Positions 20,199 through 26,964 of a stretch of DNA of 64,000 bases are shown here, piece by piece; within the stretch, counting starts at the first letter, position 1, and every line of letters begins with the position of its first letter. The position numbers were made by a program, and so were the translations under genes. The DNA is from Deinococcus sedimenti. Its GTDB lineage: Bacteria; Deinococcota; Deinococci; Deinococcales; Deinococcaceae. The notes beneath the pieces were generated by a model. It did no database searches and was not told the DNA's origin. It saw nothing but the letters and a program-made list of their open reading frames with translations. The stretch spans positions 62,001 to 126,000 of the forward strand of contig NZ_BMQN01000001.1 of assembly GCF_014648135.1 (NCBI RefSeq), read 5' to 3'.

Positions 20199-21539
20199 TC
20201 ACGCCCCCAGCGCGCCGCGCAGGGCCGCCGGGGTCAGGGGCCGACCGCCCTGCACGACCAGCCGGACGTCACGGGTGGCGCGGACGTCGGTCGTGGGATC
20301 GCCCGCCACGACCAGCAGGTCCGCGACCGCGCCGGGCTGCACGCGGCCCAGATCGGGGCGGCCCAGGATGTCGGCCGCCGATCCCGTCGCGGCACGCAGG
20401 GCCTGCGCCGGGGTGAGGCCCGTCTGCACCAGCCGCTCCAGTTCCGCGTGCAGGCTCCCGCCGGGCAGGGTGAACGCGCCCGCCGGGGTGTCGGTGCCCG
20501 CCCCGACCTGCCCGCCCAGCCGGGCGACCCGCACGGCGAGCTGCGCGGCCAGTCGCCCGTCTGCCTCTGCCAGCGCGCGGATGGGTCGGGTGCCCGCGTG
20601 CACGGCGTGCCACTGGGCGTCCAGGCTCTCGCGCAGAGGCCCACCCTGAGCGGCGAGCGGCAGGTCACACTGATCCAGTGGGGTGTCCGTCGCCAGCGGC
20701 GCGAACACGCTCAGCGTCGGCACGAGGGCCGTTCCCGCCTGCACGGTCAACGCGGCCAGTTCATCGAGTAGGTCCGTGGGTAGTGCGCCCGCCGGGTCAA
20801 AGCCCGCGCGGGCCGCAGCCAGGGCGAACCCGCTGGCATGCTCGATGGACCGCACGCCCAGCGCCAGGGCCTGCCGGGCGTCCACCTGCGCCGCGCGTCC
20901 GCGCGTGGTGAGCATGCCCAGGTCGGTCATGACCGGCAGGTTCAGCCGGGCGGCGGCGCGCGTGGCCGCCGCGTAGACGTCCGGTGCCAGCGCCTCGTAC
21001 AGCTTGAGGTGCGTCACGCCCTGACCGGCCAGGAATGCCACGGCGCGTTCCGCCTGCGCGGGCGTGCGGACGATCAGCGCCCCGGCACTACGCTCCTGCC
21101 CGTCGCCCGGTTCATGCACCGCGCCGGGCCCGAACTGGCGGAAGAAGGCGTCCGGACCGTCCAGCAGTGGCCCCGAGGGCAGCACGCGCGGCGCGAGCCC
21201 CGCCGGGTTCAGCAGCGCCGCGACCATCTCCAGCGAGTTGCAGGCGTCCCGCACGGTCGTCACGCCCGCCGCCACGAACCACGGCAGGTACCCCGGCCGG
21301 GCGTGCACATGCGGGTCGATCAGTCCCGGCAGGATCGTGCCCGCCGTCTGCACGGTCACGGCGTCCTCCGGAATGGTCAGCCGTGCGGCGGGGCCGACTG
21401 CCTCGATCCGCCCCGCGCGGGTGAGGACCGCGCCGTCGTCTAGCGGGGTGTCCTGCACGCCGGTCCACACGCGGCCCCGCCACAGGACCGGCGTGCTGGG
21501 GGAGAGGTCGGGCAGGTCCGGCAGGGTGAAGGTGGGCAT
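20199..21539 (-). CDS. Imidazolonepropionase-like metal-dependent amidohydrolase
   Basis: 446 residues. N-terminal beta-sandwich (LWRGRVWTGV, GRIEAVGPAARL), then the TIM-barrel metal site GLIDPHVHARPG, a central TVRDACNS, H-L-K-L-Y-E region with the bridging Lys, S-I-E-H-A-S-G-F with a metal His, GAGTDTPAGAF with the catalytic Asp and the C-terminal GAVADLLVVAGDPTTDVRA. Cytoplasmic; no signal peptide. The substrate (cyclic amide, peptide or prolidase-like) cannot be told. Confidence 0.85.
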   Translation of the reverse strand: MPTFTLPDLPDLSPSTPVLWRGRVWTGVQDTPLDDGAVLTRAGRIEAVGPAARLTIPEDAVTVQTAGTILPGLIDPHVHARPGYLPWFVAAGVTTVRDACNSLEMVAALLNPAGLAPRVLPSGPLLDGPDAFFRQFGPGAVHEPGDGQERSAGALIVRTPAQAERAVAFLAGQGVTHLKLYEALAPDVYAAATRAAARLNLPVMTDLGMLTTRGRAAQVDARQALALGVRSIEHASGFALAAARAGFDPAGALPTDLLDELAALTVQAGTALVPTLSVFAPLATDTPLDQCDLPLAAQGGPLRESLDAQWHAVHAGTRPIRALAEADGRLAAQLAVRVARLGGQVGAGTDTPAGAFTLPGGSLHAELERLVQTGLTPAQALRAATGSAADILGRPDLGRVQPGAVADLLVVAGDPTTDVRATRDVRLVVQGGRPLTPAALRGALGA

Positions 21540-21569
21540 GGAGCCAGCTTCACGGGTAGGCTACTCACC

Positions 21570-22245
21570 ATGGCAGGCTCTGCTGTGAGTAGCCCGTGCG
21601 AGGTGACCGACCCGGCTGCCGTGACCCTGCTGGCGCACGACCGGACCCGCCGGGTGCTGGGCGCATTTCTGGGTCGCGAGCAGACCGTGGCGGGTGCGGC
21701 GCGTGGGGCAGGGCTGGACCTCCGCGTGGTGCACCGGGACGTGCAGGCCCTCACGCGGGCTGGCCTGCTGCGCGTGCTCCGCGAGGAGGCCCGTGCCGGA
21801 CGGCCCGTGAAGGTGTACCGCGCCTGTGCCGACGACCTGTTTGTGGACGCCCGGCACCTGCCCCCGCCGGACGCGCAGGCGGCTGCGCTGGACACCCTGT
21901 TTCACCACGCGGCGGGGCGAGAATTCCGCCGCGCCCTGAGCGACTTCGCTCCCGGCTGGGGCCTGCGCGTGTACGCCACGCCGGACGCGCCGGGGTTCGC
22001 GGTGCTGGAGGGACCCCGCACAGCCCGGCGGCTCAGCCCGCTGGACGGCTGGCAGGGCCCCCCGGCGAACCCCCTCGGCCCGCCTGACCGCCGCTCAGGT
22101 GACCGAGGTGCAGCGCGACCTGATCCTCCTGATGCGCAAGGTCGCGGACTTCACCGCCGCCAACGACGGCGCGGGCCAGCCCGTGCTGCTGCGCCTGGGA
22201 CTGGCCCCGCTGAACGAGGACGAACTCCGGGGCCTGCACCGCTGA
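21570..22245 (+). pseudogene. Helix-turn-helix transcriptional regulator with a frameshift
   Basis: The first 167 codons encode an ArsR-like winged-helix start (D-R-T-R-R-V-L-G-A-F-L-G-R-E-Q-T-V-A-G-A, then VVHRDVQALTRAGLLRVLREE and a wing K-V-Y-R-A). Coding properties then jump by one base near 22058-22075 (runs of six and five C). In the new frame a plausible C-terminus follows (SARLTAAQVTEVQRDL ... LRGLHR, stop 22243-22245). The joined product would be about 225 residues. Either a recent disruption, a sequencing error in a C run, or a programmed shift. TAGGCT ends 7 nt before the ATG. Divergent from the amidohydrolase, which it may have regulated. Confidence 0.65.
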
Positions 22246-22286
22246 CGATCAGCGCTGGCCCCAGTCTGGAAACATGGTCAGCAGGG

Positions 22287-23534
22287 TTACTGCCTGAAGA
22301 ACTCCACGTCGTCGAAGTAGAGGTACTGGTACGCCCCGGCGGCCGTGTGGAAGCCGATCTCCGCCTGCCCATTCGTGACGTTCACGTTGGGGATGCTCAC
22401 CTGAGTCCAGTTCGTGTACCCCCGGATATCGAGGCTGCGCTGCGTGCCGCCGAAGTTCTTGACGAGCATCTCGCCGACGCTCTGGCCGCCGGTGGAGCGC
22501 ACCCAGGCGCGCAGGGTGTAGTTCCCGCTCGCCAGCCCGGTCCTGATCTGGTACGTGTGCACCTCGTACGGCGCGGCGCTGTACTCGGTGCCGTGCATGC
22601 CGTTGCGGCCACCGTACGTCTCGGCGAACGCCGTGCCCTGGAAGGCGTTGTTCGGGGACCACACGCCCCAGCCGTTCAGGCCCCCGTCGAAGGTACCGTT
22701 CGTGACGAGGTTCGGCCCCGGGCCGGTGCTGCCGCCCGTGTCGCGGTACACGCGCACGTAGTCCACGTACTGGTACTGCGGGAAGGTCGTGCTGCCATCC
22801 GGATTCCCGTCGAACATGCCGCCCACGGCGGTGTTCATGACCAGCTGCATGGTGCCGCTCGTGACATTCGCGGTGTGGCGGGCGCGCTGCACGCCGTCCA
22901 CGTAGAACGTGATGCTGTCGCCCAGCCACTCCACGCGGTACGTGTGGAACGCCTGACTGAGGTCCGGGCCGGTGTACGTGCTCGTCTGGGACGCCTGGTT
23001 GGGATAGCTGCCCCACCAGTGCGTCATGAGGTTCACGGTCGGCTGGGAGCCACGCACCTCCATCACGTCGATCTCGGGCGGCCACGCTGAACCGCAGCCG
23101 TTGATGCCGTCGCAGGCGGTGCTGACCAGCCAGTTCGCAGGCCAGATGCCCTTGCCCCTGGGGATCTTCGTGCGACACTCGACGGCACTGCCGCGCGTGA
23201 CGGTCACGTTGTTGCCGCTGCGGACCTCGCCGGACGAGTACCCGCGCCCGCCGAAGGAGCGTTTCTGGGTGCGCAGGACCAGGCTGCCGTTCTGCACGTA
23301 CACGTCCTCGGGGGTGTAGTACTGCAGTTCGCTGTTGATGTTCGCGGGGCCGTTCACCGCGATCCACCGGCTGGTGTCCAGGGAGGTGCCGTTGAACTCG
23401 TCGGCGTACACGAGGCTCCAGGTGGCCTGGGCGGTCAGGGTGGGAGCGGCAGCTGCGGTGACGGGCTGGGGTGTCTGCGTGCAGGCGGCGAGGGTCAGGG
23501 CGAGGGTGGCGGCGAGGAAGGGGAAACGGTGCAT
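22287..23534 (-). CDS. Secreted GH16 endo-beta-glucanase lipoprotein with carbohydrate-binding domain
   Basis: 415 residues. Signal with lipobox LAAC, then a GH16 beta-jelly-roll catalytic domain (about 38-265) with the catalytic motif EIDVMEVRG, preceded by GKGIWPANWL and YADEFNGTSLD; this pattern fits laminarinase/lichenase enzymes. From about 275 a second beta-sandwich (NLVTNGTFDGGLNGWGVW ... QYLYFDDVEFFRQ) resembles CBM4/9-like carbohydrate-binding modules. GGAGG is 5 nt upstream of the ATG at 23534. A -35/-10 promoter with a LacI-type palindrome lies about 100 nt upstream. Confidence 0.9.
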   Translation of the reverse strand: MHRFPFLAATLALTLAACTQTPQPVTAAAAPTLTAQATWSLVYADEFNGTSLDTSRWIAVNGPANINSELQYYTPEDVYVQNGSLVLRTQKRSFGGRGYSSGEVRSGNNVTVTRGSAVECRTKIPRGKGIWPANWLVSTACDGINGCGSAWPPEIDVMEVRGSQPTVNLMTHWWGSYPNQASQTSTYTGPDLSQAFHTYRVEWLGDSITFYVDGVQRARHTANVTSGTMQLVMNTAVGGMFDGNPDGSTTFPQYQYVDYVRVYRDTGGSTGPGPNLVTNGTFDGGLNGWGVWSPNNAFQGTAFAETYGGRNGMHGTEYSAAPYEVHTYQIRTGLASGNYTLRAWVRSTGGQSVGEMLVKNFGGTQRSLDIRGYTNWTQVSIPNVNVTNGQAEIGFHTAAGAYQYLYFDDVEFFRQ

Positions 23535-23631
23535 GACGGACCTCCGGCTGGGCCACCGGCTCCCGCTCAGCGTCGTGCAGGGTACGACCTGAGGACGGGT
23601 GCGGGTCACCCGGTGAACTGTGGAATACCTC

Positions 23632-23660
23632 ACCCTAACAAGAGGTGAAAGCGTTTTCAA
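23632..23660 (-). promoter_or_regulatory. GH16 promoter with overlapping LacI-family operator
   Basis: On the minus strand TTGAAA (23660-23655), a 17-base spacer and TAGGGT (23637-23632). The palindrome TGAAAGCGTTTTCA (23646-23659), with the CG centre typical of LacI-family operators, covers the -35 box. A repressor bound there would block polymerase. The regulator gene is not in the window, so the family assignment is by motif only. Confidence 0.68.
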
Positions 23661-23681
23661 CCCCCTGAGAGGCGCCCCATC

Positions 23682-23820
23682 ACAGCAGCATCCAGAGGGA
23701 TGGATGGAAGCCCCCATTCCTCTGGATCAAGCGCAGCAGGTCCTGGACACAGCAGGAGGCGAACATGGAACGGGGGCGTGCCGTCGGCTCCTCCATGGAA
23801 TGGGCACCGGCGGGCAGCGC
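23682..23820 (+). repeat. Probable divergent copy of intergenic repeat R2
   Basis: Begins ACAGCAGCATCCAGAGG and has the same layout as the R2 copies at 43813 and 40423: an initial hairpin (ATCCAGAGG-GATGG paired with CCATT-CCTCTGGAT), then AGCG and a GGGGGCGTG segment. Beyond the first hairpin identity is low, so the right boundary is approximate. Fills the gap between the GH16 promoter and the end of rsr. Confidence 0.45.
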
Positions 23821-23913
23821 GGCCCCTGGGGTCTGGCCAGCCACCTCCTTCCAGACACCACCGAAGACCGGGGCGCCGGAGCAAGACCACCTCCACGCCC
23901 CGCTCCACTCGCG

Positions 23914-25524
23914 CTACAGCCCGCCGCGGGCGAAGTCTGCCATCACGCCCGGCGCGGCCGAGTCGAAGCCCACCACGTCCAGCATGTCCGCACGGTCGGG
24001 GTCCGCGATGCTGAATCCCGTGGCTGTCAGCCCCACCACGATCAGGCGCGCGGGGATCCCCATCGTCTGCCGGTACGCGTCCAGCGCGGCGGTCGGGTGG
24101 ACCTTCCCGGCCCAAGTCTCGTTGTCGGTGTACACCACGAACGTCTCCACCTGCACCTTCGCCTTCGCGGCCCACAGCATCGGCAGGGCGCAGTCGGTCG
24201 CGCCGAAGCTGTGGCTCTGCGCCTTGCGCATCGCGCCGTCGAGCGTGTCCCGCGCCGTGATGCCCAGCGGACGGAACGAGTCCGCGAAGCCCATCGTCAG
24301 GGCGTCCGGTTCGGTGCGCAGCGCCACCAGACTCATCGCTGCCGCGGCCATGTTCGGGCTCAGTCCCGGCACGCCGCCCACCACGCCGCAGGTCATGCTG
24401 CCTGATACGTCCAGACCCAGCAGGTGCCGCGTGCCCGCCGCACGCACGTTCCCGAACGACAGGTGGAACGCGTCCTCCAGGGCGTCCACGACCTTCGGCA
24501 CGGCCAGCCACTCGCCCCGGCCCTTCACGCCGCGGCCCTGCGCGTACACCAGTCGCGCCTTCAGCACGTCCAGCGGGTGAATCCGCCCGCGCCGCAGCGC
24601 CTCCGGATCCGTCACGCGGCTCGTGACGGCGCGGATCACCTCGCGGTCGTTCACGCTCAGGACGCCCACGCGGCCCAGGTTCCCCAGGTTCCGCAGCAGC
24701 CACGTCAGGCCATTCGTGTCCATCGCCGCGCGGTAGACCTCCGCGCCGCGCAGGTGCGTCGGGACCGCCTCGATCGGCAGGCCGGACTCGCGCATCAGGG
24801 CCGCCGCCGCCGCGTCGGAAGTGACGCCCTGCACGCGCAGGTGCCCCTCGATCACCCGCAGGGCCGGTTCACTCACGCCGTCCAGGTCCGGCAGCACACC
24901 GTCCACCATGAACTTCAGGATGGCGTTCCGCCCGGCGTCCGCCACTTTCGGGTGGCTCAGGCGCAGCGCGTCCGCCTGACTCCAGCCGTCCCGCGACTTG
25001 TACTTCACGGCCCACAGCGCCAGCCGCGCCACGTCCACCGATTCGTACACGTTCGCCACGCCCCGGCGCGTCAGGCGACCCCAGCCGCCCAGCGCGTCCG
25101 CGAACGCCAGGAAGTGCAGCAGCATCGTGCCCGTGCGTGCCACCTCCGGCAGCGCCGCCCACGCGGCCCGGCGGTGCTCGGCGTCCGGGGCGGTCTTCGC
25201 GATCAGCGCCAGCACCAGCAGCGCCGGGTCCGCCTTCGGCGCGCGGCCCTCCCGCACGACGGCCAGCGTCACCGCCAGCGCCCGCGCCGCGTCCACCTGC
25301 ACGAACGTCCGCACGAACTCGGTCGCCTGCACCGTGTGCGCCCGCTCGGACGCGTAGAACGTCCCGCCGTCCGTGCCCAGGATCAGGAAGCGCGTCAGGC
25401 GCGCCTCGTCCGACACGGCGTACACGAAGCCTCCGGCGTTGTTGACGACCTGACGGGCGTCCAGACGCTCCGTCTGCGGGCGGTTCAGGGGGTTGATGGC
25501 ATTCAGCAGGTTCTTCATGGGCAT
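23914..25524 (-). CDS. rsr: Ro60-related RNA-binding protein Rsr (TROVE domain)
   Basis: 536 residues, close to the length I recall for D. radiodurans Rsr. The N-terminal alpha-helical TROVE ring runs to about residue 350 (NNAGGFVYAVSDEARLTRFLILGTDGGTFY, TFVQVDAARALAVTL, YKSRDGWSQADALRLSHPK). The C-terminal von Willebrand A domain has the MIDAS motif LLGLDVSGSMTC and V-Y-T-D-N-E-T-W-A-G. Rsr binds misfolded RNA in its ring and Y RNA on its outer face; in D. radiodurans Y RNA tethers it to PNPase and it aids 23S rRNA maturation and recovery from UV. AAGGAGG upstream supports the ATG at 25524. The RNA array at 25641-27105 lies upstream on the same strand. Confidence 0.95.
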   Translation of the reverse strand: MPMKNLLNAINPLNRPQTERLDARQVVNNAGGFVYAVSDEARLTRFLILGTDGGTFYASERAHTVQATEFVRTFVQVDAARALAVTLAVVREGRAPKADPALLVLALIAKTAPDAEHRRAAWAALPEVARTGTMLLHFLAFADALGGWGRLTRRGVANVYESVDVARLALWAVKYKSRDGWSQADALRLSHPKVADAGRNAILKFMVDGVLPDLDGVSEPALRVIEGHLRVQGVTSDAAAAALMRESGLPIEAVPTHLRGAEVYRAAMDTNGLTWLLRNLGNLGRVGVLSVNDREVIRAVTSRVTDPEALRRGRIHPLDVLKARLVYAQGRGVKGRGEWLAVPKVVDALEDAFHLSFGNVRAAGTRHLLGLDVSGSMTCGVVGGVPGLSPNMAAAAMSLVALRTEPDALTMGFADSFRPLGITARDTLDGAMRKAQSHSFGATDCALPMLWAAKAKVQVETFVVYTDNETWAGKVHPTAALDAYRQTMGIPARLIVVGLTATGFSIADPDRADMLDVVGFDSAAPGVMADFARGGL

Positions 25525-25640
25525 TCGGCCCTCCTTCTTCGACAGGGCGGCAGGGGACACCCGGAATCGCCGGGCGCGAACAGGTGAACTGGCCGCCCCG
25601 GGCATCCACGCGGGATGGCCCAGGGGGCGCGGCACACGGT

Positions 25641-25716
25641 TGGGGAGGGTGGCGGGAATCGAACCCAGAACTTCCGCCTCCACAGGGCGGCGTGCAGCCT
25701 CTACACCACACCCTCC
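25641..25716 (-). tRNA. tRNA-His (GTG)
   Basis: 8-bp acceptor GGAGGGTG/CACCCTCC including the His-specific extra G at -1 paired with C73, D stem GTGT/GCAC, anticodon stem CCGCC/GGCGG with loop CTGTGGA (anticodon GTG), T loop TTCGATT and encoded CCA. The T stem has one C-C mismatch and one wobble, slightly unusual. Confidence 0.9.
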
Positions 25717-25797
25717 ACAGCGCACGTTCCTCCCCGCGCCGGTCACCCGGCCTGCACTGACGGTCTGGTTGACTGACGGCCAGATGGCCGGCAGGGG

Positions 25798-25872
25798 TGG
25801 CTCCGGGAGCAGGGATCGAACCTGCGACGTCCTGCTTAACAGGCAGGCGCTCTGCCACTGAGCTATCCCGGA
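25798..25872 (-). tRNA. tRNA-Asn (GTT)
   Basis: Canonical cloverleaf: acceptor TCCGGGA/TCCCGGA, D arm AGCTCAGTGGCAGAGC, anticodon stem CCTGC/GCAGG with loop CTGTTAA, T arm with TTCGATC, discriminator G and encoded CCA. Confidence 0.96.
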
Positions 25873-25876
25873 ATGG

Positions 25877-25952
25877 TGGTGAACCGGGCAGGACTCGAAC
25901 CTGCGACCTCCCCGTTCGTAGCGGGGTGCTCTTCCAGCTGAGCGACCGGTTC
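25877..25952 (-). tRNA. tRNA-Arg (ACG)
   Basis: Canonical cloverleaf: acceptor GAACCGG/CCGGTTC, anticodon stem CCCCG/CGGGG with loop CTACGAA (anticodon ACG, read as ICG), T stem GCAGG/CCTGC with loop TTCGAGT, discriminator A and encoded CCA. Four bases separate it from tRNA-Asn. Confidence 0.96.
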
Positions 25953-26093
25953 AGGTGGACTCCGGCGGTTGGTTTGGCACAACCGCGCCATTCAAGCGGA
26001 GCGAGAAGGAGAGAAGGAGGCGTCCGCGCGTGAAGCTGGCGGGTCGGTGTCTTCCGATCCGTCAGCGGAACAGACGGACGCCGCGTAGGGTGT

Positions 26094-26213
26094 TGGAACG
26101 GGTGGGATTCGAACCCACGACCTCTCGATCCGAAGTCGATGAGCCTGACGCTTCGGCCCCGGCGGGGCAAGGGACGCGCAGGCAACAGTGCTCTGCCACT
26201 GAGCTACCGTTCC
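26094..26213 (-). ncRNA. tRNA-Arg(UCG)-like RNA with a Ro/Y-RNA hairpin inserted in the anticodon stem
   Basis: Acceptor GGAACGG/CCGTTCC, T8, A9, D arm GCTC-AGTGGCA-GAGC, T arm GTGGG-TTCGAAT-CCCAC and an intact anticodon loop CTTCGGA (anticodon TCG). The 5' strand of the anticodon stem is split after CT by 48 nt. Removing the insert gives a perfect canonical tRNA-Arg. The insert folds as GCCTG-CGC/GCG-T-CAGGC around CUUG-CCCC-GCC-GGGG-CCGA (26153-26171), the sequence pair that flanks the Ro-binding helix of Y RNAs. No CCA is encoded (ACA instead), unlike the ordinary tRNAs beside it. It may act as a Y RNA, or be a tRNA needing removal of the insert. Confidence 0.75.
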
Positions 26214-26221
26214 AGGCTTGT

Positions 26222-26367
26222 GGGGGACGGGCGGGACTCGAACCCGCAGAACCTCTCGGTTGCATGTTCCAGAGAACCTTCACGCATCGGCCCTGAAGGG
26301 CAAGAGGTGGTGAAGGAACGCCCGCAGAGGGGCGACATGTGCGTCGACCAGTTCCGCCACCGTCCCC
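26222..26367 (-). ncRNA. tRNA-Leu-like (class II) RNA with a Ro/Y-RNA hairpin in the anticodon loop
   Basis: Acceptor GGGGACGG/CCGTCCCC (8 bp), D arm TGGCGGAACTGGTCGACGC as in tRNA-Leu, long variable arm AACC-GAGA-GGTT, T arm GCGGG-TTCGAGT-CCCGC. The anticodon stem is CATGT/ACATG, and in place of a 7-nt loop there are 67 nt. These fold as one CGCCC/GGGCG hairpin and one CCTTCAC/GTGAAGG hairpin that encloses CUUG-CCC-UUCA-GGG-CCGA (26287-26304), with a 5-nt/3-nt asymmetric internal loop as in vertebrate Y RNAs. No CCA encoded. Cannot decode as it stands; likely a Rsr ligand. Confidence 0.75.
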
Positions 26368-26387
26368 ACGGTGGACTTGCAGATGGG

Positions 26388-26526
26388 TGCGGCGGAGCGG
26401 GCATCGAACCCGCGACCGTCTGATGAAGATCACCTTCCCCGAACGGCCCGCCGGGCGGACAAGAGGGTGGGGAAGAGGATGCCCGTGAAGGCAGTCAGAT
26501 GCTCTGCCAGCTGAGCTACCCGCCGC
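26388..26526 (-). ncRNA. tRNA-like RNA with a Ro/Y-RNA hairpin in the anticodon loop
   Basis: 8-bp acceptor GCGGCGGG/TCCGCCGC, D arm GCTC-AGCTGGCA-GAGC, anticodon stem TCTGA/TCAGA, T arm GCGGG-TTCGATG-CCCGC. The anticodon loop is 71 nt and contains a CTTCCCC/GGGGAAG stem around CUUG-UCCGC-CCG-GCGGG-CCGU (26443-26463), the same motif as its two neighbours with the last A changed to U. Encoded 3' end is ACCC, not CCA. Third member of the chimera family; host tRNA identity unclear. Confidence 0.72.
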
Positions 26527-26583
26527 GTACTGATACCCCCCCCGGGGTGCTCCTCAGGGGCTGGCTGCTCATTTCAACCGATG

Positions 26584-26667
26584 TGGTGGATGGAGTGAGA
26601 TTCGAGTCTCACCTGCCGTCAGGCAGCCGATGGACAGTCGTCCGCGACTCGCCGTCGCCGCCCATCC
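26584..26667 (-). ncRNA. Degenerate tRNA-like RNA
   Basis: 84 nt with a 7-bp acceptor GGATGGG/TCCATCC followed by A-CCA. The three internal hairpins are GCGAC-GGCGA-GTCGC in the D position, GGAC-GACT-GTCC in the anticodon position and CTGCC-TGAC-GGCAG as variable arm; the T-like arm is GTGAGA-CTCGAA-TCTCAC. The outline is a class II tRNA, but D loop, anticodon loop (4 nt) and T loop all lack canonical bases. It has no CUUG...CCGA motif. Either a decayed tRNA kept for its fold or a tRNA mimic. Confidence 0.55.
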
Positions 26668-26731
26668 AGAAATTTCGCGCCTGGACAGGGTGGGGATTTC
26701 GACGTTTCAGCGGCGTACCCCGGGTGACCGG

Positions 26732-26825
26732 CATGAACGGCCCTCGCTGCTTCTGCCCGTTTCGCCGTGCGTTCTTCAGTTGTGCGCTGGAAGCGGGAAG
26801 GAGGGGGAGCGGGAGTGCGTTCATG
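26732..26825 (-). other. Spacer with an 8-bp closing stem between RNA elements
   Basis: CATGAACG and CGTTCATG at the two ends form a perfect 8-bp stem. The 3' strand is preceded by GAGGGCCG, echoing the GGGCCG of the neighbouring RNAs, but no CUUG partner is visible. The rest of 26668-26868 shows no gene. Confidence 0.3.
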
Positions 26826-26868
26826 GGATGACCTCTGGACGTGGATTTGCCGTGCTGTTGGGCCTGTG

Positions 26869-26943
26869 TGGAGCAGACGGGTGGAGTTGCACCACCGTCA
26901 CCTCGTTGGCAACGAGGCATCCTGACTGCTGGACGACATCTGC
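26869..26943 (-). tRNA. tRNA-Gly (GCC) with non-canonical elbow
   Basis: Acceptor GCAGATG/CGTCTGC, D stem GTCC/GGAT, anticodon stem CCTCG/CGAGG with loop TTGCCAA (anticodon GCC), T stem GGTGG/CCACC, discriminator T and encoded CCA as expected for tRNA-Gly. The D loop AGCAGTCA lacks the G18-G19 pair, and the T loop is TGCAACT, with G instead of T at position 55. These bases form the tRNA elbow, so use on the ribosome may be poor. Non-proteinogenic tRNA-Gly species used for cell-wall bridges in staphylococci have comparable losses. Confidence 0.72.
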
Positions 26944-26964
26944 GTGGGGCGGGCAAGGGGTGAA

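Noticed and set aside
26094..26526. Group I introns in tRNA genes
   Set aside because: Inserts of 48-71 nt are far too short for group I introns, do not show the core, and instead share a compact hairpin motif.
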